NCBI RefSeq assembly: GCF_004143485.2 | Contig: NZ_ML974130.1 | Location: 615,964-679,963, forward strand | DNA length: 64,000 bases | Direction of reading: 5' to 3' | DNA from: Halorussus amylolyticus | GTDB lineage: Archaea > Halobacteriota > Halobacteria > Halobacteriales > Haladaptataceae | Shown here: positions 35,834 to 45,231 of the stretch, piece after piece | Numbering within the stretch: position 1 is the first letter of the stretch | How the letters are laid out: every line of letters starts with the position of its first letter | Program-made: the position numbers and the translations under genes | The notes under the pieces: model-generated | The model's input: only the letters and a program-made list of their open reading frames with translations | What the model was told of the DNA's origin: nothing | Database searches by the model: none

Positions 35834-37621
35834 TTACTCGATGAGCACGAGCACGTCGCCCATGTCCACGCTGTCGCCCTCGCCGACCGCGACCTGCGTG
35901 ACGGTGCCGCCCCGCGAGGCGACCACGTCGTTCTCCATCTTCATCGCTTCGAGGACGCAGACCACGTCGCCCGACGCGACTTCGTCGCCTTCGGAGACGT
36001 TCACGTCGAGGATGGTGCCCTGCATCTCGGCGGTGACGCGCTCGCCGTCGCCGTCGATTTCGGCGTCGTCGCTTCCGGAGTCGCCGCCCGCTGGCTCGGG
36101 CTTCTGACCGCCCGAACTTGGGTTGCCCGCGGGAATCGCGGCCGCGCCGCGCTCTTCGAGGTCAACCTCGAATCGCTTGCCGTTGACCTCGACCGTAAAC
36201 TCGCGTTCGACCGTTTCCTCGTCGCCGTCCGACGATTGTGTCGAACCCCACTTCTCCTGGGCGTCCTCGACCGCCTCGAAGTCCATCTCCTCGTCGAGGT
36301 ACTTCGTGGTGTGTTCGCCCGCGACGAAGGCGTCGTCTTCGAGCATCACCCGGTGGAACGGGATGATGGTGACGACGCCCTCGATGTCGTACTCCGCGAG
36401 GGCCCGGCGACCGCGCGCGATGCACTCCTCGCGGTCGGCCCCGTGGACGATGAGCTTCGCAATCATCGAGTCGTAGTCGGTCACGAGGTCGTCGCCCTGC
36501 CGGAGCGCGTCGTCCATCCGGACGCCGATGCCGCCCGGCGGGTCGTACACGTCGAGGGTGCCGCCCGTCGCGGGCGCGAAGTCGTTGGCGGCGTCCTCGG
36601 CGTTGATTCGGAACTCCATCGCGTGGCCCTCCAGTTCCACGTCGTTCTGGGCGAAGTCGAGTTCGTCGCCCGCCGCGACTCGGAGTTGGTACTTCACGAT
36701 GTCGATGCCCGTGAGTTCCTCGGTCACGGTGTGTTCGACCTGAATCCGGGTGTTGACTTCGAGGAAGTAGAACTGTCCGTCCTCGACGAGGAACTCGACC
36801 GTCCCGGCGTTCACGTAGTCCGAGGCCTTCACACCCCGACGTGCGGCCTCGCCGATTTCCTCGCGGAGGGCGTCCGAGAGCGCGGGCGAGGGGCCTTCCT
36901 CGATGACCTTCTGGTGGCGGCGCTGGAGCGAGCAGTCGCGCTCGCCGAGGTGCCGGACGTTGCCGTGTTCGTCCGCGATAATCTGGACCTCGATGTGGCG
37001 CGGCGATTCGAGGTAGCGTTCGAGGTACACCGAGTCGTTGTCGAAGTACGCCTCGCCCTCGCGCTGGGCGGAGTCGAGTTGGTCCTCGACCTCGGCCTCG
37101 CTCCGGACGACCTTCATCCCGCGACCGCCGCCGCCGCCCTCGGCCTTGATGGCGATGGGGTAGCCGTGTTCCTCGCCGAACGCCTCCACTTCCTCGGGGT
37201 CGGACACGGGGTCGGTCGTGCCGGGCACGATGGGCACGTCGGCCTCGCGCATCACCTTCCGGGCCTTGGTCTTCTCGCCGAGTTGCTCCATCGACTCCGC
37301 GGTGGGACCGACCCACGTCACGCCCGCCGTCTCCTCGACTTTCGCGGCGAACTCGGCGTTCTCCGCGAGGAAGCCGTACCCGGGGTGGATGGCGTCGGCG
37401 TCGGCCTTCTTCGCGGCATCGACCACCGCGTCGTGGTCGAGATACGACTCGGCCGCGCGGGCCGGGCCGACGTTGTACGCCTCGTCGGCGTACCGGACGT
37501 GTCCGGAGTCCTTGTCGGCGTCGCTGTAGACCGCGACGGTGTCGATTCCCAACTCCTCGCACGCCCGCATCACGCGGACCGCGATTTCGCCTCGGTTGGC
37601 GACGAGAACCTTGTCGAACAT
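35834..37621 (-). CDS. pccA: Acetyl-/propionyl-CoA carboxylase biotin carboxylase with BCCP domain
   Basis: The ATG at 37621 ([20 protein letters not shown]) is the family start, giving 595 residues. Residues 1-450 form biotin carboxylase ([57 protein letters not shown]). The C-terminus carries the biotinyl domain with EAMKMEND. A Gly/Pro/Ser linker spans about residues 495-530. It carboxylates the biotin that a separate carboxyltransferase (not in this window) uses. It lies upstream of birA on the same strand. Confidence 0.92.
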   Translation of the reverse strand: MFDKVLVANRGEIAVRVMRACEELGIDTVAVYSDADKDSGHVRYADEAYNVGPARAAESYLDHDAVVDAAKKADADAIHPGYGFLAENAEFAAKVEETAGVTWVGPTAESMEQLGEKTKARKVMREADVPIVPGTTDPVSDPEEVEAFGEEHGYPIAIKAEGGGGGRGMKVVRSEAEVEDQLDSAQREGEAYFDNDSVYLERYLESPRHIEVQIIADEHGNVRHLGERDCSLQRRHQKVIEEGPSPALSDALREEIGEAARRGVKASDYVNAGTVEFLVEDGQFYFLEVNTRIQVEHTVTEELTGIDIVKYQLRVAAGDELDFAQNDVELEGHAMEFRINAEDAANDFAPATGGTLDVYDPPGGIGVRMDDALRQGDDLVTDYDSMIAKLIVHGADREECIARGRRALAEYDIEGVVTIIPFHRVMLEDDAFVAGEHTTKYLDEEMDFEAVEDAQEKWGSTQSSDGDEETVEREFTVEVNGKRFEVDLEERGAAAIPAGNPSSGGQKPEPAGGDSGSDDAEIDGDGERVTAEMQGTILDVNVSEGDEVASGDVVCVLEAMKMENDVVASRGGTVTQVAVGEGDSVDMGDVLVLIE

Positions 37622-37859
37622 TGTTACCGGCAAATATTCGGGTGGGATACCTCATTCTGTCGGTTCGGGATGAATAGTTCGAGCGTCTCTTCGGACGGAT
37701 TTTTGGGGAGTGGTATCATCTCTTACTTCGAGCATCGAGACCGAACACGGCTTGGGGACCGTCCACCCACGGTTTCGAGAATCTTCACGGACCACGGGAC
37801 GCGCCGTTCGCTCGGTCGCGTCTGCAGTGCGGCCGCGACCGAGCGCACACGCGGGGAGG

Positions 37860-38062
37860 TACGGGGGCGCGGTGCGGTCGCTGTGCGGTACGGTGCTGTA
37901 CGGTGCGGTTCTCATATGTACCGGGAGTAGTTAGCTTCTCGATGCAGATACAGAAGTTTCTCGAAAGGCATGGGATTCACAAGCACCGGAAGTAGCTAGT
38001 ACCTCGTTGTAGGCGCAAAAGCTAGCGTCTCGGTGCGGGTGCAGAAGTCTCTCGAAAGGCGC
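37860..38062. repeat. Degenerate repeats in the 540-nt gap between pccA and the DUF1405 gene
   Basis: The stretch GCGGTGCGGTTCTCATATGTACCG near 37901-37923 resembles the right arm and flank of the palindrome at 51498-51784. It is followed by an imperfect direct repeat of about 42 nt (TTAGCTTCTCGATGC at 37931, CTAGCGTCTCGGTGC at 38021, both ending GAAGTxTCTCGAAAGGC) and a third part at 37986. No ORF is supported; the rest of the 37622-38161 gap shows no recognised feature apart from probable divergent promoters. Confidence 0.6.
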
Positions 38063-38161
38063 GAACACAACCGAAACGTCTCGATTCACGCCTGAGAGAA
38101 GTCGCCCCAAATCAAGTCCCACACCGTCAAAGCTTTGCGCCGGTCGTGAGACACGCCGCAT

Positions 38162-38830
38162 ATGTCGCTTCCGCGCCGCGAGGACCTGCCGCGGTACGTC
38201 GCGCCGCTTCCCGAGTGGCTGGAGGACTTCGGCCTGCGGTACGCGTGGGCTATCGTCGCCGTCAACCTCGTCGGGACCGCGTTCGGCTTCTACTACTACC
38301 TCCCGCAGTTCAGTTTCGAGCCGGTCGTGATGTGGCCGTTCGTGCCAGACAGCCCCGTCGCCACGCTGTTCATCGCGGGGAGCCTCGCACTCTGGAAACT
38401 CGGCGGCCAGCAGAAGTGGCTTGACGCGCTCGCGTTCTTCGGCTGTATCAAACTCGGCCTCTGGACGCCCTATGTCCTGCTCGCGTTCAAATCCGACTTC
38501 TCGTACCTTCACTGGGCGATGTACAACTTCCTGTTCTGGAGCCACCTCGGGATGGTCGCCGAGGCGTTCCTCATCCACCGCTACAGCGACTTTCCAGTGT
38601 GGGCGGTCGGGGTCGCGGTCGTCTGGTACGGCTTCAACGACCTCGTGGACTACTTCGTCCCAATCGTGGGCGAGCCCCACCACACCACGGTTCCGGCCGA
38701 GTGGACCGGTGCGGTGTACGACCACTCGCTCGCCGCCCACGACGTGGCGGCCGCCGGGGCGGTCGTCCTTACCCTCGCGGCGACGTTTCTGGCGCTCTCG
38801 ACGCGGGTGAAGAAGTTGGAAGCCGACTGA
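38162..38830 (+). CDS. DUF1405 family integral membrane protein
   Basis: The 222-residue protein has six or seven predicted membrane segments and the family words NLVGTAFGFYYYLPQF, FIAGSLALWKLGG and HLGMVAEAFLIHRY. It matches DUF1405 proteins of archaea and Bacillus, whose function is not known. The ATG at 38162 follows a CGCCGCAT context without a strong ribosome-binding site. The antisense frame at 37931-38836 is a shadow. Confidence 0.82.
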   Translation: MSLPRREDLPRYVAPLPEWLEDFGLRYAWAIVAVNLVGTAFGFYYYLPQFSFEPVVMWPFVPDSPVATLFIAGSLALWKLGGQQKWLDALAFFGCIKLGLWTPYVLLAFKSDFSYLHWAMYNFLFWSHLGMVAEAFLIHRYSDFPVWAVGVAVVWYGFNDLVDYFVPIVGEPHHTTVPAEWTGAVYDHSLAAHDVAAAGAVVLTLAATFLALSTRVKKLEAD

Positions 38831-38867
38831 CCTCACATTTTTGTACGATTACGACCAATCTTTTCGC

Positions 38868-39221
38868 ATGCCCGTCAGCAGAAAGCAGTTCGAAACGTTT
38901 TCCGAAGCGACGCTCGACCTATCGGCGGGTTCGGCGGAGCGACGCATTCTCTCGTTTCTCGACGGACACGACGGACAGGCGTTCACGCAGAGCGAGATTG
39001 GCGACGAGACGAGCGTTCCGGACGGCCGACTCGGGGTACTTCTCCGCCACCTCGAAGCGCACAATCTGGTCGAGCATCGCGGGGAATACTGGGCCATCGG
39101 CGACGAGAGCCGAATCGGGTCGCTCGCTGGAGTGGCTCACGGCTTTGCAGTGGCTGACGACCGCTATCCGCCGGAGGACGCATCCGAATGGGAAGCACAC
39201 GCAGTAGACCCTCGAAAGTAA
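38868..39221 (+). CDS. Winged-helix protein, probable antitoxin partner of the next gene
   Basis: The ATG at 38868 (MPVSRKQFETFSEAT) is chosen over TTG at 38841, giving 117 residues. AERRILSFLDGHDGQAFTQSEIGDETSVPDGRLGVLLRHLEAHNLVEHRGEYWAI is a MarR-type winged helix. It lies 46 nt before a MazF/PemK-like gene, so it may serve as antitoxin and self-repressor. The acidic C-terminus (DRYPPEDASEWEAHAVD) could contact the toxin. Confidence 0.72.
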   Translation: MPVSRKQFETFSEATLDLSAGSAERRILSFLDGHDGQAFTQSEIGDETSVPDGRLGVLLRHLEAHNLVEHRGEYWAIGDESRIGSLAGVAHGFAVADDRYPPEDASEWEAHAVDPRK

Positions 39222-39267
39222 TCTCTGGCGAAGGTTTTTGTCCGAAAGCGAGGCAACTCGCCCCGAG

Positions 39268-39606
39268 ATGCAAGACTCCTTCGAGCGAGGCGACGTCGTG
39301 TGGGGGACCGACCCGTTTCGGTCGGGGTCGAACCCCCGACCGTGGTTGGTGTTGAGTACCGAGAGACACCCCTTCCACGGCGAGGAGTACGTCTGTACGC
39401 TCATGACTACCACCGAGCGCGAGTCCGCGGTACGCGTCACGCAGTCCGATTGGGTCGTCGGGGGACTCTCGGACCGGTGGTACGTCAGTCCGTGGGTTCC
39501 GATGACGATGAAACACAGCGTTATCGTTCGGGGGCAAGGGAGCGTCCGCGACTCGGTTGTCGACCGCGTTTCGGAGGCGGTCGTCTACTACCTCGCGCCG
39601 AATTGA
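39268..39606 (+). CDS. MazF/PemK-like toxin endoribonuclease
   Basis: The ATG at 39268 (MQDSFERGDVVWG) gives 112 residues. The start RGDVVWGTDPFRSGSNPRPWLVLS corresponds to the MazF beta-hairpin with substrate-binding Arg/Pro, and SPWVPMTMKHSVIVRGQGSV supplies the core strand. MazF enzymes cut mRNA at short motifs. Pairing with a winged-helix protein rather than MazE is typical of haloarchaea. The stop lies 4 nt from that of a convergent CARF-like gene. Confidence 0.75.
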   Translation: MQDSFERGDVVWGTDPFRSGSNPRPWLVLSTERHPFHGEEYVCTLMTTTERESAVRVTQSDWVVGGLSDRWYVSPWVPMTMKHSVIVRGQGSVRDSVVDRVSEAVVYYLAPN

Positions 39607-39610
39607 ACGG

Positions 39611-40540
39611 CTACTCCCTTCCAGGCTCCCCGTCCGCGTGCGCTCGGACCCACAGCTCTCCGATGCGCGACAGTTTCGTCCGATACGACTTCCCGCGTTC
39701 CTCCTGTTCGATGTACCCCTTGCCGCCCGGTCCCAACCGGTCCACGTTGTAGATGACCTTCGACCGAAAGCTGTCGGTGTACTCCTCGTTGAGTTCGCGC
39801 GCGAGCGCCTCTGCCAACTCCGAGACCGACGCGAACTCGCCGTCCTCGCCGAGTTTGAACAGGATGACCTCCTCGAAGGGCTTGACGTTCGAAAAGGAGG
39901 CCACAGGGAGTTCCACGATGTGGCCGTCGCCGACCTCCTTCGCGCCGATGGTGGTGCCCCGCTCGTCGAACTCCGAGAGGAGGTTTCGGGCGCTGTCGAG
40001 TCGATTCTCGATTCGGTCGTCCCGGTCTTCGGTTCGGTCGATTTCGTCACCTTCCCCGTCCTCCCGAAGGTCTTCGAGCAGGTCTGCCTGCCGTCGGAGT
40101 TCCTCGGCGAGTTCGGTTTCGAGGTACTTCTCGGGCGCGGTGTAGTAGGTGTGAATCTTCTCGCGGTCGTCCTCGCGCTCGACCATCACCGAGTGGGCCG
40201 CCGTCGCAAACGCGAAACTCACGGTCCGGGGCATCGAGGAGATGTTGACCCACACCTCGTGTCCGGCGTCGAGTTCGGCGTTGATGAGGTCGTAGGCCTG
40301 CTCGAACGCGGTGTCGTAGTCGTACACGTCCGAGACGACGACGCGCTCGGTGGTCGCACCGAGGAGGTTTCGGAAGTCCTGTTCGAGCTTTTCGGAGAGG
40401 TGTCGGGAGTACTCGACGTTGGCCTCGCTCCCGACCGCGCCTTCGAGGAGAATGACGCGGTCCACGTCCAACTGGTCGCGCACGAGCGGGGCGATGAGTC
40501 GGTCGTAGTCGAACCCGACCGGAACGACGTGCGTTTGCAT
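39611..40540 (-). CDS. HFX_2341-family (DUF6293) regulator with CARF-like N-terminal domain
   Basis: The 309-residue protein starts MQTHVVPVGFDYDRLIAPLV and has HEVWVNISSMPRTVSFAFATAA near residue 93, which resembles the ligand loop of CARF domains (usually N-x-T-G-G-T-K). A charged linker at about residues 150-185 leads to a C-terminal winged helix (ASVSELAEALARELNEEYTDSFRSKVIYNVDRL). CARF domains bind cyclic oligoadenylates, but no CRISPR genes are here. The function is inferred. Confidence 0.78.
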   Translation of the reverse strand: MQTHVVPVGFDYDRLIAPLVRDQLDVDRVILLEGAVGSEANVEYSRHLSEKLEQDFRNLLGATTERVVVSDVYDYDTAFEQAYDLINAELDAGHEVWVNISSMPRTVSFAFATAAHSVMVEREDDREKIHTYYTAPEKYLETELAEELRRQADLLEDLREDGEGDEIDRTEDRDDRIENRLDSARNLLSEFDERGTTIGAKEVGDGHIVELPVASFSNVKPFEEVILFKLGEDGEFASVSELAEALARELNEEYTDSFRSKVIYNVDRLGPGGKGYIEQEERGKSYRTKLSRIGELWVRAHADGEPGRE

Positions 40541-40646
40541 GTGTGGTAGTTCGTCGGAAGCGTTATGAATGTCATTACGTGAGTCGGCGGCTCAGTAAAT
40601 TCTTTCATCAACCGAAAATCACGGAAGACGACGCCGAGAACAGCTC

Positions 40647-40768
40647 GAAAGCCCCCGCCCGCTCGCGGTCGCTGAGACGACATATCCAAGCAAGCGCCGG
40701 AGGCGCTTGCTCGGATAGGGGTCGCTCAGACGACCAAGCCCTTCGGGCGCGACCGGGCGGCCCCTTTC
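40647..40768 (-). ncRNA. Structured repeat element, copy B
   Basis: In the 384-nt gap downstream of the symporter gene. Ends GAAAGCCCCCG (40647) and GGCCCCTTTC (to 40768) match copy A. The interior differs: AGCAAGCGCC/GGCGCTTGCT hairpin with TATCC/GGATA flanks. Conserved outer ends with a varied interior hairpin suggest a structured RNA or mobile repeat. Confidence 0.55.
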
Positions 40769-40785
40769 AGTCCACCCAAACCGTG

Positions 40786-40880
40786 GTCTGTGTCACCGAC
40801 CGATTTCCGGTGGATGGCGTCGTCGGCTGTTTTCGGTGGTTTGTGTCACTGGCCGATTCCGGCGGCTGTGTCACCGAGCG
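40786..40880. repeat. Three GTGTCAC repeats between the symporter and copy B
   Basis: CTGTGTCACCGA-like units occur at 40788, 40841 (TTGTGTCACTGG) and 40866, each in a GG-rich context. One similar unit, TCTGTGTCACCGA, lies beside copy A at 35761. They may form part of a larger element. Confidence 0.5.
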
Positions 40881-40924
40881 CGGCACAATTTAGCGCCGCG
40901 CTCGCAAATCCGAGAAAAAGCCGG

Positions 40925-42400
40925 TTAGTCCGCCTGCAGACCCTCGTACACCGCTGGGCGTTCCTCGGCCGAGGGCGTCGTGAGCGCCGAGACGCCGAGC
41001 GTGAGGACGAGACCGAGGAGCATGCCGACCACGGAGGCGCTCCAGCCGCCGTAGGTCCCCGGCACGACCGCGGTGAACACGCTCGCGAGGTAGAACGCCT
41101 GACTCCCGCCGAGTCCCGCGAACATCCCGGCCCGAGTCGTCCGACGCCAGTAGAGCGCCGCGATGACCGGGAGGGCGAGCTGTGCGAATCCGCCGAACGC
41201 GGTGTCGCCGATTTCGATGAGCGTACCGGGTTCGAACAGACTGGCGACGAACGCGAGGATGGCGAAGACGGCGACTCCGATTCGGGCCAGCGCGTCCTCG
41301 CGGCGGTCGGTCGCGTCGGGGTTGACGAAGGGGCGGTAGAGGTCGCGCGTGAAGTACGACGACCCCGAGAGGAGCATCGAGTCCGACGAACTCATCATCG
41401 CCGCGAGCGCGCCAGCAACCACGAGCGCGGCGAACCACGCCGGGGTGTACTCGTTCAGGAGGAGCGGGAGGATGTTGTTGCCCGCGTCGATATCGGCCAC
41501 GATGCCAAGTCCCTGCGCCCACGTGCCGAGCAGGAACGCCGGGACGAAGAGGAGAACCACGAGGAGAGGCCACAGCGCGAAGGTGCGCTTGAGGACCGTC
41601 TTCGACCGCGCGACGAAGAATCGCTGATTGACTTGGGGGAACATCGCCACGCCGAACGCGATGGAGATGGCGGTCGAGAGCATGTACTCGGGGGTGTAGA
41701 GGCCGCCGCCGAGCGCGAGGAACTCGGGGTTCGAGTCGGCGACCAACCCGGTCGCCTCGCCCGCGCCGCCGACCGCCGAGAGGACCCACGCGACCGCGCC
41801 CCAGACCATCACGAGCATGAACGCGCCTTGGAGGGTGTCGGTCCACGCGATGCCGCGCATCCCGGCGAGGACGACGTAGGCAATCATGAACAGCGTGACG
41901 AGGCCCGCGCCCGCCCAGTAGGGAATCGTCCCGTTCGTCAGGGCTTCGAGCGCGGTTCCGGCCCCGACCTGCTGGAGCATGACGTACGGAAAGAGCCAAA
42001 ACAGGCTAATCGCGGCCACCAGACCGCGGAGCGTCTGGGAGCCGAATCTATCGCCCAGCATCTCGCCGAGCGTGACGTAGCCGTGCTTGCGCCCGACGAG
42101 CCACTGCTTGTAGCCGACGACGTACCACAGCACCGCGAAGAGGATGCCGTCCATCAGCCCCATCACGAGAATCCACTCCGGCCCCGCCGAGTACGCGAGG
42201 TTCGGCCCGCCGAAGAACGTGAACGCCGACAGCAGGGTGGCGAACGTCGTAAAGAGCAGGACGACCGTTCCGAGGGTTCGGCCCGCGAGGTAGTAGTCCT
42301 CGGCCGTGCGGTCGGTGAGCCGATACGCGAACAGGCCGATGCCGAGCGCGACCAGGAGGTAGCCGCCGATGATACCCAACTGGATTCCGACGTCGCTCAT
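40925..42400 (-). CDS. Sodium:solute symporter (SSS family)
   Basis: The ATG at 42400 (MSDVGIQLGIIGGYLL) gives 491 residues with about thirteen membrane segments. DYYLAGRTLGTVVLLFTTFATLLSAFTFFGGPNLAY and GALAAMMSSSDSMLLSGSSYFTRDLYRPF are SSS signatures, including the Na+-site Ser/Asp cluster. The start overlaps the stop of the DUF3311 gene (ATGA). Substrates in this group include acetate, pantothenate and proline; this one is not assigned. Confidence 0.88.
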   Translation of the reverse strand: MSDVGIQLGIIGGYLLVALGIGLFAYRLTDRTAEDYYLAGRTLGTVVLLFTTFATLLSAFTFFGGPNLAYSAGPEWILVMGLMDGILFAVLWYVVGYKQWLVGRKHGYVTLGEMLGDRFGSQTLRGLVAAISLFWLFPYVMLQQVGAGTALEALTNGTIPYWAGAGLVTLFMIAYVVLAGMRGIAWTDTLQGAFMLVMVWGAVAWVLSAVGGAGEATGLVADSNPEFLALGGGLYTPEYMLSTAISIAFGVAMFPQVNQRFFVARSKTVLKRTFALWPLLVVLLFVPAFLLGTWAQGLGIVADIDAGNNILPLLLNEYTPAWFAALVVAGALAAMMSSSDSMLLSGSSYFTRDLYRPFVNPDATDRREDALARIGVAVFAILAFVASLFEPGTLIEIGDTAFGGFAQLALPVIAALYWRRTTRAGMFAGLGGSQAFYLASVFTAVVPGTYGGWSASVVGMLLGLVLTLGVSALTTPSAEERPAVYEGLQAD

Positions 42401-42621
42401 CGCGAGTGACTCACCTCGGTTTCGATGCCGAGACCCCACGCTCGCTTGGCGAACGCCGCGAACACGACAGTGGCGACGCCCATCCAGCCGATGTGCCACC
42501 AGAGCCACACCGGGAGGCCCGCGGCGACCGTGCTGTCGCGCCACATGAACCACGGTATCGAGAGCGCGACCACCGCGGCGAAGGCGGCCGCCCAGCCGAT
42601 AGCTTCGAGTTTCGACGCCAT
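42397..42621 (-). CDS. DUF3311 small membrane protein, symporter partner
   Basis: The 74-residue protein has two membrane segments (AIGWAAAFAAVVALSIPWFM and HIGWMGVATVVFAAFAKRAW). DUF3311 proteins are regularly encoded just before SSS symporters and overlap them, as here, suggesting an accessory subunit. Confidence 0.85.
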   Translation of the reverse strand: MASKLEAIGWAAAFAAVVALSIPWFMWRDSTVAAGLPVWLWWHIGWMGVATVVFAAFAKRAWGLGIETEVSHSR

Positions 42622-42747
42622 GCACGTCGTTCGTTACCACCGAGTGATAAGTATTGCTAAAATCACTCGATGATGGACTTTGAAGAGATTATTACTTCAA
42701 AGAGCCCGGGTGCGCTACCGCACTCGTTCAGTCCGGTGAATTCCGAT

Positions 42748-44181
42748 TCAGTCGTTTTCGCTCTCGAACACGGGCGTCCCCGGATTCCCGGTGTCGGCGT
42801 ACCCGCGCCGCCGGAGCGCGAACACCAGCTCGCTCAGCGCGCACTTGCCCGACAGAATCGGGTCGCCGTGGGGCGTGAACTCGGCTGTCGCCTCGTTCAG
42901 TTCGTCCAACGAAACCTCGCCGTCGAACTCCGCGAGCGCCCGACCGACGAGTTCGTCGTTGTCGTCGGCCGTCGGGTCGTCGGTCTCGACTTTCTCCTCG
43001 ACGCGCCGGGCCATGTCGTCGTAGGTCCGTTGGCCCGAGCGTTCGGGGTCCCGAATCTCCTTGGCGTGTTCGAGCATCCGCTTGCTCTCTGCGACCGCCT
43101 CGTCCCAGTGTTCGACCGCCCAGACCGCGAGGTCCGGGAGTTCGTCGATGTCGCCCGCGAGTCGGTAGTCGCGCGGGATGGCGTCGTAAATCCACGGTTG
43201 GTCGCGGGCGACGAGGACCTGCCCGCTCCCGGCCTGCTCGAACCACGTCCGGGCGAGCGTCTCGTACTCGGTCGCCGAGACGCAGATGTCGCCCTTCCGG
43301 AGCGCTGCCTCGAACTCCTTGCGACTCGCCTTCGAATGGGTCTCTATCCACGGCTTCTCGGCGTACTCGGCGGGAATCGTGCTCATGCTCGTCATCACGG
43401 TCCGGATGCCGAACCGGTCGTACAGGCGTTCCGCGATACCCATCACGGTCCCGACCTGCTTTTTGTCCCAAATCGACCCCGCGATGTGGAGCCACCGGGG
43501 TTCGTCGGCGTACTCCTCGTCGAACGCCGAGAAGTCGATGGGGCTTCCGGTCCGAATCGCGGCGTCGAGCGCCCACTCCACGACCGACTCGCGCATGAAC
43601 TCGGTGCCGAACTCGGCCATTCCCTCCACGTCGATGTCCGCTTTGAACCACATGCCGTCGGCGAGGACGGCGTCGCTGATTTCGGTCTCGCGCTGGAATC
43701 GGTTTCGCCACCCCGTGTTGGCGTACTTGAACGGCAGTTGGAGGTCGTGGACGTTGACCACGACGTCGAACGGTTCGGGATGCTCGACCCGGTGGCCGTC
43801 GAGCGCGAGGAGCCACTTGTAGAGGTCCGCGCGCCCGCGCCGGAGTTGGTCGATGACCACGTCCACGTAGCCCAGTCGGTCGTAAATCGCATCTCGGAGC
43901 GCCTCGAACTGAGTTTCGGAGTACCCCGATTCGGTGAACGCGCCCTGATGGTCGCGGCCGTGCATGAACGGTTCGGCCGCCACGAGCGTCACCCGGTCGC
44001 GGTCGGCCAGCACGTACTCCGGGTCGTAGTTCGCTACCTCCGGGGGCGCGAGAAGCCAGTAGACGTGGATATTCGGGTCGATGTCGAGCCACTCCTCGAC
44101 CCACACCACCGCGTCGTTCAGGGTGCCGTTCGCGGTCGCGTCGTCGGGCCGGTAGAGTTCCGGGACGATGAGCACGCGCAT
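42748..44181 (-). CDS. GT-B-like protein of unknown function
   Basis: The ATG at 44181 (MRVLIVPELYRPDDATANG) is used; the frame is open further upstream but overlaps the divergent Nif3 gene. The 477-residue protein has a glycosyltransferase-like layout: VVVNVHDLQLPFKY, HIAGSIWDKKQVGTVMGIAERL, and GDICVSATEYETLARTWFEQAGSGQVLVARD. About 65 C-terminal residues (from DELVGRALAEFDGEVSLDELN) look like an added helical domain. The substrate is unknown. It stands alone outside the glycan island. Confidence 0.6.
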   Translation of the reverse strand: MRVLIVPELYRPDDATANGTLNDAVVWVEEWLDIDPNIHVYWLLAPPEVANYDPEYVLADRDRVTLVAAEPFMHGRDHQGAFTESGYSETQFEALRDAIYDRLGYVDVVIDQLRRGRADLYKWLLALDGHRVEHPEPFDVVVNVHDLQLPFKYANTGWRNRFQRETEISDAVLADGMWFKADIDVEGMAEFGTEFMRESVVEWALDAAIRTGSPIDFSAFDEEYADEPRWLHIAGSIWDKKQVGTVMGIAERLYDRFGIRTVMTSMSTIPAEYAEKPWIETHSKASRKEFEAALRKGDICVSATEYETLARTWFEQAGSGQVLVARDQPWIYDAIPRDYRLAGDIDELPDLAVWAVEHWDEAVAESKRMLEHAKEIRDPERSGQRTYDDMARRVEEKVETDDPTADDNDELVGRALAEFDGEVSLDELNEATAEFTPHGDPILSGKCALSELVFALRRRGYADTGNPGTPVFESEND

Positions 44182-44301
44182 GATTTCACCGGAATGGGCC
44201 AACGACGCGAGCGAGACTCTTGAATCTACTCCGGAATCGACGGCCGACCCCCGAGGAAGTCGGACAGATACAAGCCCCTCCCGACCCACACCACGCTCAC
44301 G

Positions 44302-45069
44302 ATGAATCTCGCCGAGTTCACCGAGCGATACGACGACCGCCTCCGAACCGACGCGTTCGCCGACGCGGACGCCAGCGCGAACGGTCTCCAAATCGGCCCC
44401 GACGACGCCGACATCGAGACCGCGGCGTTCGCGGTGGACGCCGCCGAGCAGACCGCCCGGACAGCGGCCGACCGCGGGGCCGACGCGCTGGTCGTCCACC
44501 ACGGCATCTCGTGGGGCGGCATCGAGCGCGTCACGGGTCGGGAGTACGACCGCATCGCACCGATCATCGAGAACGACGTGGCGCTGTACGTCTCCCACCT
44601 GCCGCTCGACGCCCACCCCGAACTCGGCAACGCGGCGGGAATCGCCGACCTGCTCGACCTCGAAAATCGCGAGGCGTTCGGCGAACTCGGGCCGGAACAC
44701 GTCGGCCAGTGCGGGCGCGCGCCCGACCCGATTCCGACCGACAGACTCCGCGAGACGCTCGAAGCCGAACTCGACCACTTCGGACGGGGCGTGCAGGTCC
44801 TCGACTTCGGCCCCGAGGAAATCGAAGACGTGGCAATCGTGACCGGGAGCGGCGTGGACTGGCTCGACGAAGCCGTCGAAGCCGACGCCGACGCGCTCAT
44901 CACGGGCGAGGGCAAGCAGAAGGCGTACCACATGGCGCGCGAGTCGGGCGTCACGGTGTTCCTCGCCGGACACTACGCGACCGAGACCTTCGGCGTGCGG
45001 TCGCTACAGGACCTCGCCGACGACTGGGGCGTGGAGACGACGTTCATCGACGCGCCGACTGGGTTGTAA
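44302..45069 (+). CDS. Nif3-like (DUF34) dinuclear metal-centre protein
   Basis: The 255-residue protein shows the DUF34 pattern LAEFTERY...ANGLQIGPDDADIETAAFAVDA, VVHHGISWGG (metal-binding His pair), YVSHLPLDAHPELGNA, and GHYATETFGV near the C-terminus. Members form hexamers with two metal ions per subunit; proposed roles include GTP cyclohydrolase-like or nucleotide-salvage reactions. The gene diverges from the GT-B-like gene with 120 nt between. Confidence 0.88.
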   Translation: MNLAEFTERYDDRLRTDAFADADASANGLQIGPDDADIETAAFAVDAAEQTARTAADRGADALVVHHGISWGGIERVTGREYDRIAPIIENDVALYVSHLPLDAHPELGNAAGIADLLDLENREAFGELGPEHVGQCGRAPDPIPTDRLRETLEAELDHFGRGVQVLDFGPEEIEDVAIVTGSGVDWLDEAVEADADALITGEGKQKAYHMARESGVTVFLAGHYATETFGVRSLQDLADDWGVETTFIDAPTGL

Positions 45070-45231
45070 TCCGTCCGAACGGAGTAGACTGACTCTCCGC
45101 ACGCGGGTCGGGCGGTCGCGCGGCGCGCGACCGCCCGCCCCGCGAATTCGGACGAGGGTTCGGACTCCGAGGGTTGACGTATCACCTCGCGCCGAGAAGA
45201 CTGAAGGACGCGCCAGTCGTCCGTCGGTCGA

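Noticed and set aside
36236..37930. Plus-strand frame of 564 codons
   Set aside because: Antisense to the biotin carboxylase gene, which has all catalytic motifs.
37931..38836. Minus-strand frame of 301 codons
   Set aside because: Antisense to the DUF1405 membrane protein; no coding signal of its own.
44182..44973. N-terminal extension of the GT-B-like gene to 44973
   Set aside because: The extension overlaps the divergent Nif3 gene; ATG at 44181 gives a natural GT-B start.
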